A stretch of 64,000 nucleotides of DNA from an uncultured Opitutales bacterium. GTDB taxonomy: Bacteria > Verrucomicrobiota > Verrucomicrobiia > Opitutales > Intestinicryptomonadaceae. The notes under the pieces were generated by a model. That model made no database searches and had not been told where the DNA came from. It worked only from the letters and a program-made list of their open reading frames with translations. The stretch's first letter is position 1; each line of letters starts with the position of its first letter. The DNA is taken from NCBI GenBank assembly GCA_900548275.1, contig URJY01000002.1:209527-273526 (forward strand). Reading direction: 5' to 3'. The position numbers and the translations under genes were made by a program. This document shows, piece by piece, positions 30,455 through 40,118 of the stretch.

Positions 30455-33400
30455 TTAGAATCTGAACTGGATGCCCGCATTCAAATTGTGGTAGACTCTG
30501 CCCGAAACTTCGGCGGCGTAGTCGGCGTAGACGCGCCACTGGTCGGTGATGTTGTAGCCCAAGCCCGCGCCGAACACGCCCGCGTCCCTGTCCATTTCCC
30601 AGCCGCGGGTTCTGATTGCCGTCGCGCCGAACATCGAATTTACGTCGTAGCGTTCGTCGCAAAATTCGTGCGTGTAGAACATTCTGCCCGCAAAGTAGAA
30701 GCCGTTTGCAAGCGCGTACGTCGCCTCGATACCCACGAGCGATTTCACGCTTGTGTAGCGGTCGGAGTCGAAGTGCATGCGTTCCGCGCCGCTCTTTTCG
30801 TCGAACGACGGATTCATAAGGAAATTGGCGTTCGCGCCGATTGTGGGCTTTACGTAAAATTCCCTGTCGAGGAACGGCTTCCACGCGTAGCGCACGCCCG
30901 TGAAGACGCCGACAAGATTCGAGTCCCACTCGGCTTTGCTCCTGTCGACAATGTTCGCTCTTTCGGCTTCGTTCATGCCGAATGCGTATGTCGCGCCGAA
31001 GTACCAGTCGAAGTTGTCGAAGAACCGCCAGTCGGCGTAGGCGTTGACCGCAAAGCTTTGCGTTTCGGCTTTGCCGCAGTTGCCCTTGCCCGTCGATTTC
31101 GACTGGAAACCGCCCGCGCCCAAGCCCGCGAAGAACTCCCTGTTTACCGCGTATTCGACGTTCACCAAGCCGCCCGAAATGTAGTCGTTCGAGCCGTCGA
31201 TGTTTCCGTCGCCGCCGTACGAGGCGAACCTGTTTATGTTGCGCACCGTGATGTTCGCATCGCCGCTCGGACGTTCCGCATGGTCGGCTGCGGCGAGCGC
31301 GTCCGCCGACGAACTCGTGCGGTTGAGCGTGTCGAGATGGATGATGTCGGCAAGGTCCATATTCATACGGACGCCGTGTACCACAGACTGCGGATTGAGC
31401 GCGCCGAGCGTGCCGCCGTTTACCATCGCCACAAAGTTGCGTTTTTTCGCGACCGAAGTGGCGTTCGCCGCGTCGTCGCCCTCGACGTATTCGAGGTTGT
31501 CGTAAATTTCCGCATAAGTCCTTTCGGTTTCGTTTGTGGCAACCGCGTCGGTAAGATACGTGTTCGACTCCACTTCGTAGCCGACATTGTTGCCCACGTT
31601 TACGTACTTGATTTTCGTGTACGCATTTTCGACGGAAGCCAAATCGCCCTCAATCGTGCCCGTAATGTTGTCCGAAGAAACATTGTGGACACCCTTGAGC
31701 GAAGTCGCCGCAGTCAGCGTTCCCGCGGAGTCGTCTGTTGCGGAGAAGCCGAACGCGCTGTCGTAATGGTCGTTGATTGTATCGCGCAACCCCGCGCCCG
31801 AAAGCGTTCCGGCGGAAATTACCGTAGCCGCCGAAGAATTGACGTTGAACGCGCTGCCGATTGTAAGCCTGTTCGAGCCAGCCGAAACCGAGCCCGCGAT
31901 TGTCGCAGTGCCGCCGTTCGTAAGGGTCAAGTCCGTCGACGAAACGATGTCGCCGCCGAGCGTGCCGCCGTCGAGAACGTTTACGTTGGCGTTCGACACA
32001 TTGACGTTGCCGACATTGCCGACCGTCAAACCGTTCGAAATGTTCGTCGCCGAGATGTCGCCCGAAGCGTTGACGACCGTCGCAGAAGAGGAATTTGAAA
32101 CCGACACATTGCCCGTCGCCGTGCCGATGACCACATCGCCCACCACCGAATCAACGGCGGTTTCGCCGACCTGCGCGACGGTGAGATTGCCGCCGAGTTT
32201 GTCCACATTGAGCGAACCCGCCGAACCTATCGACGCGTTTTGTCCGTCAACGATGTGCACATTCTGCGAAGCTTCTTCGATTATCGTATCGCCGTTGACT
32301 TTGGCGGCGTATACGTTGTCGACCTTGCCGAGCGAAAGCGAATCAGCGGACGTGTCCACCCTAACGTCTTTGCCTTCGAGAATTATCACGTTGCCCGCCT
32401 CGTTGATTGTCGCATTGCCGTCCACTTTCGCAACGCCCACATCGGCGACTTTGCCGAGCGAAAGATAACCCGCAGTACCTATCGACACATTCCGCCCCTC
32501 CTCAATTTGTACGTTTTGCGAAGTTTCATTTATTACGATATCGCCGTTGACTTTGGCGGCGTAAACGTTGCCGACTTTTCCCAACGCAAGCGAGTCTGCT
32601 GAAGTGTTTACCGTTATATCTCCGCCCTCGACAATCGTTATATCCTTGGCTTCGCCGATTACCGTGTCGCCGTTTACCTTTGCAACGCCGACATTTTCGA
32701 CCTTGCCAAGCTCGAGCGAACCCGCCGAACCTATCCTTACGTCCTGTCCGTCTATGATGCGCACACCCTGCGAGGCTTCGTTTATCGAAGTTGCGCCGCC
32801 CACCTTTTCGGCGTACACGCTTTCGACCTTGCCGAGCGAAAGCGAATTTGCCGACGTACTTACGGTTATGCCCTTGCCTTCTACAATCGTTATGTCGCCC
32901 GCCTCGTCGATGTTCGCATTGCCGTTTATTTTCGCAATGCCGACGTTTGCGACTTTTCCAAGCTCAACCATATTGGCAGAACCGATTGTTACGTTTTGCC
33001 CTTCGGATATGCGCACGGTTTGCGAAGCCTCGCTTATCACGGTATCGCCGTTAATCTTGATTGCTTCCACGTAATCGACCTTGCCGAGCGTAAGCGAATC
33101 CGCCGACACGTTTACCCACACATTTTTGCCGTCGATTATAGTTATATCCTTGGCTTCGCCGATTACCGTGTCGCCGTTTACCTTTGCAACGCCCACATTT
33201 TCGACCTTGCCAAGCTCGAGCGAACCCGCCGAATCGCGCACGAAGACATCCTTGCCGTCGTCGATTTTTACGTTGCCCGTCGCCGTAATAATGTCGGTTG
33301 TGCCGTCGACCTTGGCGACCCTTACCTTGTCGACCGTGCCGAGTGTGAGCGAGTCGACCGACACATTGACAACTACGTCTTTGCCTTCCGAAATTATCAC

Positions 33401-35680
33401 GTTGCCCGCTTCTTCGATTGTCGTCTCGCCGTTTACTTTTGCAACACCCACATCGCCCACTTTGTCGAGAGCGAGCGAGCCCGCCGAACCTATCGACGCG
33501 TTTTGCCCGTCAACGATGTAGACATTCTGCGAAGCTTCTTCGATTATCGTATCGCCGTTGACTTTGGCGGCGTACACGCTTTCAACCGTTCCGAGCGAAA
33601 GCGAATCTGCGGACGTGTTTACCGTTACATCTCCGCCCTCGACAATCGTTACGTCGCCCGCTTGGTCGATTGTCGTACTGCCGACGACCTTTGCCGCGCC
33701 GACGTTCCCGACTTTGCCGAGCATAAGAGAACCCGCGGAATCGCGCACGAAGACATCCCCGCCATCGTTGATTATCACATCTCCCGTCGCCGTGATGATG
33801 TCGGTGGTACCGTTGACCTTTGCAACGTTCAGATTTTCGACCGTTCCGAGCAGAAGTTCGCCCGCCGAAACGTTTATCGTAATGTTTTTACCCTCGGCAA
33901 CCGTAAGCTTGCCGCTGACCGTATCGACGGTTGCGTCGCCCGCGATTTTTGCGGCGGTAATGCTTTCGGCCGTGCCGATTTCAAGCGAGCCGACGGACGT
34001 CGCAACGGTCAAATCCGCCACCGTGTCGAACTTCATTTTTCCCGAAACCGTGCCGATTTCCGCGCCCGCCGCAAGGTTGTCGCCCTCGACATCGCCGTTA
34101 ATCGTGGCTGCGCCGCCGTTCGAAAGCGTAATGTCTTTCGCATTGACGTTGCCGTTGATTGTGGCAGTTCCCGCAAAATTCAAATCGATATTTCCCGACG
34201 CAGAACGAATTGCGAACGCTTCGCCGTTTTCCGCCGTCGCCGAAATTTCCGCGCCGTCGAGAATCGTCAGTTTGATGTCGTTGTCGGCCAAAATACCGTC
34301 GGCGTCGCCGTTTTCACTCGAAGCCGAAATTTTGCCGCCCACCGTTATGTCGATAGTGTCGGCGTGAATACCGTTCGCCGTGCCGTTTGTCGAAGAAGCC
34401 AAAATGTTGTCGACTCTTCCCAAAACCGATTTTGCGAGAATGCCCGCAGCGTCCGCGCCGCCCGAAACTTCGAGATTGCCTACGTTTATGTTTTCGAGGT
34501 CGCACATAGACGACACGCCCGCGCCGACGCTTGCAGACGCGAGAATGCCCGTCGCCGTACCATCCGCCCCCGCACTTACCTTCATATCGGTTATCGACAG
34601 ATTCCTGCCGCCCTCGGTCAGCTGAATGCCCGCCGCATCGGTATAACCCTTTACGGTAATCGAGTTTGCGATAAACCCGCGCTTGACGCTCTTTGCGTAT
34701 ATGCCCGTCGCCGTGCCCGTGTCGCTTCCCGAAGCGGTGCTTTCGACATTGAGCGTGCCGATTGAAATCGAATGGATGTCGCCCGCAGTAGCCGCGTCCT
34801 TGGCGGCGTTTCCGCCCACCTTTACGCCGAATGCGTCCTTTGCCCTGACAGTAATTTCGCCCGAATAGTTGTTCTCGAGCGAAACGTCGTCGTCGCCGAG
34901 CTGGTTGGCGCGCACGCCTATTCCCGTGCCCTGTTTTGCCGCCACCGTAAGCTTGCCCGAAATGGTCATCGCCTGCCCGCCCGTGGTATCTTCGGCATTC
35001 ACGCCCGCAAAGAACGAATCGTCGCCGAGAGTCTTGCCCGAGTCGCCGCCGGCCGTATATTCGCCCGAAATTTCGAGGTCGGTAATCCGCCCGCGCGATT
35101 TTATAAGCCCGAAATCCTTATCCGTATCGATTGACGAAACGTTGCCGAAATCGTAGTATCCGCGCCCGCCGAGAACGCCCGAACTTCCCGTGCCCGTCTT
35201 GTTGTCCCACAAATACGAGCTTTTCGACACAGTACCGTTTACCGTTTCGATATAGCCGTCGCTTTCAATCCTCGTGGTATTCGTAAGGCGGTTTCCGTAG
35301 AGGTTAAGCGATGACTGGGCGTCGAGAATAAGCGTCTGCCCGCTGCCGCCCATATCGAAGTCGCCCGACGCTCCCAAACGCGAATTTACGAGCTTGAGGG
35401 TCGTGCCGTTCCCCGCAGAAGTGGGTTCGATGTATTTCACCCTAATGGAGTCGGGACTCGTCCAGACGTCTTTGAGGATGATTGTTTTTGTATCGCCGAA
35501 AATTTCGGTAGACCCCGGAACGGTGCTCCCCGGGGTCGTCGGCCCTTCGAGGGTAATGCGGTCGGCAACGCTGTTGCCTTTGCCCGTGATAACGAGCGTT
35601 TCGGAGGACGGGTCGTAGTCGTACGTCTGGGCGTTGAGAACCCCCGCCGCCGCGATTATGAGAGCCGATATTTTTTTCAT
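30455..35680 (-). CDS. Autotransporter with beta-helical repeat passenger
   Basis: 1741 residues. A signal peptide (MKKISALIIAAAGVLNAQT) is followed by a long Gly/Asn/Asp/Val-rich passenger, typical of right-handed beta-helix folds, and a C-terminal autotransporter barrel of about 270 residues (from about residue 1470, GDANITVRNINRFASYGG) ending in GIQFRF with terminal Phe. Residues 608-1155 form thirteen consecutive 42-43-residue repeats with consensus SLxLGKVxxVxxAKVNGDTxIxEA. The barrel anchors the passenger at the outer membrane or releases it. The passenger has no recognisable enzymatic domain, so adhesion or surface coating is likely. Confidence 0.93.
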   Translation of the reverse strand: MKKISALIIAAAGVLNAQTYDYDPSSETLVITGKGNSVADRITLEGPTTPGSTVPGSTEIFGDTKTIILKDVWTSPDSIRVKYIEPTSAGNGTTLKLVNSRLGASGDFDMGGSGQTLILDAQSSLNLYGNRLTNTTRIESDGYIETVNGTVSKSSYLWDNKTGTGSSGVLGGRGYYDFGNVSSIDTDKDFGLIKSRGRITDLEISGEYTAGGDSGKTLGDDSFFAGVNAEDTTGGQAMTISGKLTVAAKQGTGIGVRANQLGDDDVSLENNYSGEITVRAKDAFGVKVGGNAAKDAATAGDIHSISIGTLNVESTASGSDTGTATGIYAKSVKRGFIANSITVKGYTDAAGIQLTEGGRNLSITDMKVSAGADGTATGILASASVGAGVSSMCDLENINVGNLEVSGGADAAGILAKSVLGRVDNILASSTNGTANGIHADTIDITVGGKISASSENGDADGILADNDIKLTILDGAEISATAENGEAFAIRSASGNIDLNFAGTATINGNVNAKDITLSNGGAATINGDVEGDNLAAGAEIGTVSGKMKFDTVADLTVATSVGSLEIGTAESITAAKIAGDATVDTVSGKLTVAEGKNITINVSAGELLLGTVENLNVAKVNGTTDIITATGDVIINDGGDVFVRDSAGSLMLGKVGNVGAAKVVGSTTIDQAGDVTIVEGGDVTVNTSADSLSLGTVESVYAAKVNGDTIIEEASQNVYIVDGQNASIGSAGSLALDKVGDVGVAKVNGETTIEEAGNVIISEGKDVVVNVSVDSLTLGTVDKVRVAKVDGTTDIITATGNVKIDDGKDVFVRDSAGSLELGKVENVGVAKVNGDTVIGEAKDITIIDGKNVWVNVSADSLTLGKVDYVEAIKINGDTVISEASQTVRISEGQNVTIGSANMVELGKVANVGIAKINGNANIDEAGDITIVEGKGITVSTSANSLSLGKVESVYAEKVGGATSINEASQGVRIIDGQDVRIGSAGSLELGKVENVGVAKVNGDTVIGEAKDITIVEGGDITVNTSADSLALGKVGNVYAAKVNGDIVINETSQNVQIEEGRNVSIGTAGYLSLGKVADVGVAKVDGNATINEAGNVIILEGKDVRVDTSADSLSLGKVDNVYAAKVNGDTIIEEASQNVHIVDGQNASIGSAGSLNVDKLGGNLTVAQVGETAVDSVVGDVVIGTATGNVSVSNSSSATVVNASGDISATNISNGLTVGNVGNVNVSNANVNVLDGGTLGGDIVSSTDLTLTNGGTATIAGSVSAGSNRLTIGSAFNVNSSAATVISAGTLSGAGLRDTINDHYDSAFGFSATDDSAGTLTAATSLKGVHNVSSDNITGTIEGDLASVENAYTKIKYVNVGNNVGYEVESNTYLTDAVATNETERTYAEIYDNLEYVEGDDAANATSVAKKRNFVAMVNGGTLGALNPQSVVHGVRMNMDLADIIHLDTLNRTSSSADALAAADHAERPSGDANITVRNINRFASYGGDGNIDGSNDYISGGLVNVEYAVNREFFAGLGAGGFQSKSTGKGNCGKAETQSFAVNAYADWRFFDNFDWYFGATYAFGMNEAERANIVDRSKAEWDSNLVGVFTGVRYAWKPFLDREFYVKPTIGANANFLMNPSFDEKSGAERMHFDSDRYTSVKSLVGIEATYALANGFYFAGRMFYTHEFCDERYDVNSMFGATAIRTRGWEMDRDAGVFGAGLGYNITDQWRVYADYAAEVSGRVYHNLNAGIQFRF
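32216..33859 (-). repeat. Thirteen tandem 126-129-bp coding repeats
   Basis: Eleven units of 42 residues and two of 43 (the first and fifth) tile the interval exactly. Most units alternate between ends of the type VxVNxSAD and ends of the type xxIGSAG, so a 252-bp double unit is visible. The two 43-residue units share a TTDIITATG variant. Two distant units (encoded near 32216-32340 and 33470-33600) are nearly identical at DNA level, suggesting recombination between units. Confidence 0.85.
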
Positions 35681-35735
35681 ATAATTTGCGGGCAGTTAAA
35701 TGTTGAGTGAGCGCCTATACTAATTTTCATCGGCG

Positions 35736-35765
35736 TTTATAGCAAATCAAACAATAAAGCGTCAA
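35736..35765 (-). promoter_or_regulatory. Predicted promoter of the autotransporter gene
   Basis: On the minus strand TTGACG, an 18-base spacer, then TATAAA, about 55 bases before the start codon. Confidence 0.55.
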
Positions 35766-35823
35766 CCCCAAAGTGAATAAATGTTCACCCCGTGCGAAGC
35801 GCAACCGAACGCGTTTTTCGCCG

Positions 35824-37245
35824 CTATTTCAGGGGCTTTTTACGCTTCAGTTTCGCCGAAAACGCCCAATTTGCAAGGTATTCCGCGCTCGGCTTGATTT
35901 TCCCGTTTTCGACTTTCAAAATTCCCTTGGGCACTTTGCCGTTCTCGCCGAACAATCCGTCGAGATGGTGCAGCGACTCAATCTCCCAACCGTCGGGAAT
36001 TTCCACTTCGCCGCGTTCGGTTATGAACACGAAAACGATTCTGCCGCGCTCGGGCTGTACCGCCCAGTACACGTCGGGCGACATATACGCCGTCGGGCTT
36101 TTGTAAATGCCGTTTTCGTATTTCCGCATTTCCAAGGGGGTATTGTTCAGGTTCTCCCAAACGGGCACAAGCTTGCCCAGTTTTATCCGCGCGGGAATGT
36201 CGCGGATTGAAACGGCGCGCGGGGCGGTGTTGTAGCCGCCGTAGCGTCCGAAGAACGAAGTCCAAGAGCCGCAGGTCGCAGCCAGTGCGGCTACGTTGCG
36301 CATTTCGGGTTCGGAGAAAATCGACGGGCTTGAATTGCCCACATCCGCGCGGGTGTAGCCCGCCGCCGAAACGCGTTTGTCGGTTGCGAACGCCGTCGAG
36401 CTGCCCTCCGACCAGATGAAGTCGGCTGCGTATTTTTTCGCGTCCGCGCCCTTCGATTTTATGAAGTCGCCGCCGAAATATTTCAGCCAGTTGCCGTAGA
36501 TGTCGTAGGGTTCTACAATGAACTTCGCGTTCGGATTGACCGCGCGGGCGCGTTCCATCAAGGAGCGAAAGAACTCGAAATAGCCCTCGAAATACGTCGG
36601 GTAGTCGTGCCTGATTCCCGCACGTTCGGGCGTTCCGTCGAAACCCGTCCAGTGGGCGAGTGTCGTCTGGCGGTTGAAGTGTCCGCCCTTTTCTACGAAC
36701 GCGTTGAAGTCGCCGTGCGGTTGGGGCACGTCCCAAGTAAAGCCGCCGAACTTGAACGCGGGATTGCGTTTGCGGATTTCCGCAACCTGCCCGAGTATCC
36801 TGCCGATAATCGCCTCGTGGACTTTCTTCTGCTGCATATCGAGCTGCAAACTCACCTCGTAACGGTTGAAGTACCAGCCCGTTGCCATATTCTGCGGAAA
36901 CGGTTTGTCGGGAAACGCGACGGCGCAAAGGCTCTCCCAGTGTTCGATTTCGGCGGGCGAATATTTTTTGCGCAGGTCTATCGTGCGGCGGTACGCGCCG
37001 TACTCGGGCGTTTCGATGTAGAATGTCATACCCGAAGACAGCGGAATCTTCTCCATTCCGCTTTTGTACATCACGTTTGTGTGTCCGACGTTTTTGCAAT
37101 ACTGCAAGAGTTCGCGCGCGTCCGTGCCCCACGCCAGACCGCAATAGTTGCGGAAGTCCGAGCCGTCGTATTTTCTTTCGGGCGAAGCGAGAAGCGACGC
37201 CGCGAAGACTGCGGCGAAACAAAAAATCGGGATGCGTGCTTTCAT
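35824..37245 (-). CDS. Secreted protein of unknown function, possibly glycosidase-like
   Basis: 473 residues with a signal peptide (MKARIPIFCFAAVFAASLLAS). No family recognised. Aromatic-rich motifs such as FRNYCGLAWGTDARELLQYCKNVGHTN, FKFGGFTWDVPQPHGDFNAF, FIVEPYDIYGNWLKYFGGDF and FIWSEGSS recall TIM-barrel glycosidases, with acidic residues at strand ends, and a beta-rich C-terminal part (YWAVQPERGRIVFVFITERGEVEIPDGWEIESL) looks like a carbohydrate-binding or glycosidase C-domain. It lies 44 bases downstream of the RluA-like gene and may be cotranscribed. The start was set at the ATG preceding the signal peptide; the upstream extension of the frame overlaps the RluA gene. Confidence 0.72.
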   Translation of the reverse strand: MKARIPIFCFAAVFAASLLASPERKYDGSDFRNYCGLAWGTDARELLQYCKNVGHTNVMYKSGMEKIPLSSGMTFYIETPEYGAYRRTIDLRKKYSPAEIEHWESLCAVAFPDKPFPQNMATGWYFNRYEVSLQLDMQQKKVHEAIIGRILGQVAEIRKRNPAFKFGGFTWDVPQPHGDFNAFVEKGGHFNRQTTLAHWTGFDGTPERAGIRHDYPTYFEGYFEFFRSLMERARAVNPNAKFIVEPYDIYGNWLKYFGGDFIKSKGADAKKYAADFIWSEGSSTAFATDKRVSAAGYTRADVGNSSPSIFSEPEMRNVAALAATCGSWTSFFGRYGGYNTAPRAVSIRDIPARIKLGKLVPVWENLNNTPLEMRKYENGIYKSPTAYMSPDVYWAVQPERGRIVFVFITERGEVEIPDGWEIESLHHLDGLFGENGKVPKGILKVENGKIKPSAEYLANWAFSAKLKRKKPLK

Positions 37246-37289
37246 ATGAAAGAATCTACGCGCATTCCGATTTGTGTCAAGAACAAAAA

Positions 37290-38111
37290 CTACTGTCCGA
37301 GCTTCGAAAAGCCGAGCCGCTTGAGCGTTGTGGCAAAGCCTTTCGGAAGCGGTGCGGAAACCTCCGCAGTGCCGCCGTCGGGCTTGCGGTTTTCGGGCAG
37401 GACAATCTTCGAAAGGTGCAGGTAAAGGTGCGGATACAGGGGCTGTTCCTCCTGATTGAAGCCTATCTTGTACGGCTCCTCCTTGATGTCGGACATATAT
37501 ACATAGGGAGTGCGGCTGTAGAGCGACTCGCCCACAATTTTGATTCCGCCTTCGTTTGCGTGGACGCGGATTTGGTGCGGGCGAACCGTTTCGGCGGAAG
37601 CCCGCCAGAGTTCGTACGCGCCGACGCGCTCGAGCCTTTCGAAGACCGTATGCGCCTTTTTGCCGAACCTGTGCGAGACAAGCCACACGGGGCGTTCGTC
37701 GTGCATCAAAATGGGCAAATCGACGTCGAACGAAGTCTGCGAATCCTGCGCCGATTTCGCCAGAAGCAGGTATTCGAACTTCATCGCGCCCGACCACATT
37801 TCGTTGCGCATTTCGTTGGCGGTGTCCTTGTCGCAGGCGATTACCGCCGCGCCCGAAATTTCGAAGTCGAGCTGGTTGACCGCGTAGGGCGAATTTATGC
37901 CGAGCCGTTTGAATTCGGGCTTGTCGGGCGTTTCGCGCATTGCAAGCATAACCGACTTTTCCTTGGGAGAGCCGAGATACGAATCAAGCAGGATGTCGGC
38001 GGGTTTGCCGACCGCAACGAACGACGGCGAAGCGTCGGCGAGAACGTCGAACCTAATCGGGTCTTCGCCGAGAACTCCCGCGGGGAAGCCTATTTTTTTT
38101 GCCTGCGCCAT
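37290..38111 (-). CDS. RluA-family pseudouridine synthase-like protein with degenerate catalytic motif
   Basis: 273 residues. The C-terminal RluA signature is clear (ASAETVRPHQIRVHANEGGIKIVGESLY), and SPSFVAVGKPADIL matches the start of the catalytic domain. The usual HRLDxxTSG motif reads VNQLDFEISGAAVIA: the Asp that attacks the uridine is retained but the His-Arg before it is Asn-Gln, and Thr is Ile. There is no S4 domain. It may act on rRNA or tRNA, or be a diverged member. The ATG overlaps the purE stop codon (TAATG). Confidence 0.78.
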   Translation of the reverse strand: MAQAKKIGFPAGVLGEDPIRFDVLADASPSFVAVGKPADILLDSYLGSPKEKSVMLAMRETPDKPEFKRLGINSPYAVNQLDFEISGAAVIACDKDTANEMRNEMWSGAMKFEYLLLAKSAQDSQTSFDVDLPILMHDERPVWLVSHRFGKKAHTVFERLERVGAYELWRASAETVRPHQIRVHANEGGIKIVGESLYSRTPYVYMSDIKEEPYKIGFNQEEQPLYPHLYLHLSKIVLPENRKPDGGTAEVSAPLPKGFATTLKRLGFSKLGQ

Positions 38112-38608
38112 TATTTTTCGTCGGGGAATTTAGTCGCCAAGACTTCCTCGGTCTGTTTTTTGCGGAAGTCGGCGAGCGTCTTTGCGTATGCCGAATCGGA
38201 AAGCGCGAGAATCTGCAACGCCGCGACCGCCGCGTTCACCGCCCCCGCCTTGCCGATTGCAAGCGTAAGCACGGGCACGCCGCGCGGCATCTGGACTGTC
38301 GAAAGCAGCGAGTCCATTCCGTCGGTCGCCCAGCCCTTCATCGGCACGCCGAGAATCGGGAGGTCGGTATGCGCCGCGAGCACGCCCGCAAGGTGTGCCG
38401 CTCCGCCCGCCGCCGCGATGACGATTTTCACTCCGCGCTCCTTTGCCGTCGACGCGATTTTACACGCCTTTTCGGGGGTGCGGTGTGCGCTTGCGATATT
38501 CCGTTCGTAGGGAATTGCGAATTTTTCGAGGGTGGCTGCGCAGTGCTGCATTGTGTCCCAATCGCTCACGCTGCCCATTACTATGCTGACAAGGGGTTTT
38601 TGTTCCAT
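38111..38608 (-). CDS. purE: N5-carboxyaminoimidazole ribonucleotide mutase
   Basis: 165 residues, class I PurE. VSIVMGSVSDWDTMQHC, ERNIASAHRTPEK (active-site His), IVIAAAGGAAHLAGVLAAHT and PILGVPMKGWATDGMDSLLSTVQMPRGVPV are all conserved. It converts N5-CAIR to CAIR in purine synthesis. PurK is not adjacent. Start at MEQKPLVSIV. The gene is translationally coupled to the RluA-like gene. Confidence 0.96.
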   Translation of the reverse strand: MEQKPLVSIVMGSVSDWDTMQHCAATLEKFAIPYERNIASAHRTPEKACKIASTAKERGVKIVIAAAGGAAHLAGVLAAHTDLPILGVPMKGWATDGMDSLLSTVQMPRGVPVLTLAIGKAGAVNAAVAALQILALSDSAYAKTLADFRKKQTEEVLATKFPDEK

Positions 38609-38689
38609 AATTTTTTCAGTTGCGCATATTTTACTAAAATTTTTCGATTGCAATCAATATAAATTGCGCGTTTAAGTTTTCGGAAAAAA

Positions 38690-38716
38690 GACGGCAACGG
38701 TTGCCGTCGCAATTTT
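38690..38716 (+). terminator. Terminator-like hairpin in the leader of the NhaD-type transporter
   Basis: GACGGCAAC and GTTGCCGTC form a perfect hairpin followed by GCAATTTTTTT, ending about 18 bases before the transporter start codon. The position suggests attenuation rather than termination of an upstream gene, since the upstream gene purE is transcribed away. Confidence 0.5.
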
Positions 38717-38733
38717 TTTGCAGGATTATTATT

Positions 38734-40062
38734 ATGGGATGTTTATACGATTGGATTAACGCCAACGCGGTATTGGCGTCGGCAACGCTTCTGATTTTGG
38801 CGTACATATTCATTGCAACCGAGATTGTTTCGAAATCGGTCGTCGCGCTCATCGGCGCAAGTTTGGCGATATTGCTCGGGCTTGTAAGCCAGTCGAAGTT
38901 TCTGCCGTCGAGCGTCGCAAACCCGAACTACTTCGTGCACTTCATCGACTTCAACGTGATATTCCTGCTCATCGCGATGATGATTATTGTTTCCATAACG
39001 ACGCGCAGCGGAATCTTCACGTACATTGCAAATGCCATTATGAAGTCCACCGATGGGCGTCCGGCGATGATTCTAATTTCCCTCGGGCTTTTTACCGCCG
39101 TCGTCAGCGCGTTTCTCGACAATGTAACGACAGTAATTCTGGTGATGCCGATAACGTTTGCGATTGCAAAGAAGCTCGATATTTCGAGTGTGCCGTTCCT
39201 GCTCGTCGAAATTTTCGCATCCAACATCGGCGGCACGGCGACGCTCATCGGCGACCCGCCCAACATCATCATAGGCAGTGCGGCGAAGTTCTCGTTTATG
39301 GATTTCGTCAACGAGCTTTCGGGTGTGGTCGCGCTAATTTTCGTGATGATTGTGTTGTTCTATGCGTTCGTTTTCAGGCACTCGCTCAAGACTACCCCCG
39401 AACGGATGGCGGCAATTTCGAAGCTGAACAACAACTTTTCCAAGGTCGTAAACCGTCCGCTGATGATTCGTTCGGTTGTGGTGTTGTCGCTTGTCATCGG
39501 CGGGTTTGTTTCGCACGACTATCTGAAGATTGAAACGTCGGTCGTCGCGCTTTTCGGTGCGAGCATTCTGCTGCTTTTCGAGAAGCCCGAGGAAATTTTC
39601 AGGGAAGTCGAATGGAACACCATCTTCTTCTTTATCGGGCTTTTCGTAATCGTCGGCGGTTTGGAGGCTTCGGGCGGAATCAAGTTGATGGCGCAGGAGG
39701 TACTCGACATCACCCACGGTTCGCAGTCGGCGACGGCGTTCATAATTCTCTGGGCGTCGGGCATAATTTCGGGGATTATCGACAACATTCCCTACACTGC
39801 CACGATGGCTCCGATGATTGCCGAGATTCAGAAGTCGATGGGTGCGGAGTATGCGTTCCCGCTCTGGTGGTGTTTGTCGCTCGGTGCGTGTCTCGGCGGC
39901 AACATGACGATTATCGGTGCGGCGGCGAATGTGATTGTTTCGGAAAATTCCGCGAAGCACGGCGAGCCGATTTCGTTTATATACTTTTTGAAGTATGGTG
40001 TAATCACGGTGTTAATCTCGCTATCCATCTCGAGTGCATATGTGTGGTTCCGTTTTTTGTAG
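38734..40062 (+). CDS. NhaD/ArsB-family ion transporter
   Basis: 442 residues with about 11-12 hydrophobic segments. Two family motifs stand out: IGGTATLIGDPPNIIIGSAAKFSF and GIISGIIDNIPYTATMAPMI, the paired discontinuous-helix segments of the ion-transporter superfamily, with a third GGNMTIIGAAANVIV. These are typical of NhaD sodium/proton antiporters and related ArsB/CitT transporters. Start at MGCLYDWINANAV with a weak AGGA box upstream. Divergent from purE. Sodium/proton exchange is most likely but the ion is not provable here. Confidence 0.86.
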   Translation: MGCLYDWINANAVLASATLLILAYIFIATEIVSKSVVALIGASLAILLGLVSQSKFLPSSVANPNYFVHFIDFNVIFLLIAMMIIVSITTRSGIFTYIANAIMKSTDGRPAMILISLGLFTAVVSAFLDNVTTVILVMPITFAIAKKLDISSVPFLLVEIFASNIGGTATLIGDPPNIIIGSAAKFSFMDFVNELSGVVALIFVMIVLFYAFVFRHSLKTTPERMAAISKLNNNFSKVVNRPLMIRSVVVLSLVIGGFVSHDYLKIETSVVALFGASILLLFEKPEEIFREVEWNTIFFFIGLFVIVGGLEASGGIKLMAQEVLDITHGSQSATAFIILWASGIISGIIDNIPYTATMAPMIAEIQKSMGAEYAFPLWWCLSLGACLGGNMTIIGAAANVIVSENSAKHGEPISFIYFLKYGVITVLISLSISSAYVWFRFL

Positions 40063-40118
40063 GGGAGCGGGAACCTGCGGGACTTGTTTGGCGCACAGCT
40101 GTGTCATACTCGAAAACT

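Noticed and set aside
32216..33859. CRISPR-like array
   Set aside because: The regular repeats are 126-129 bases, in frame and without distinct spacers; they encode protein repeats.
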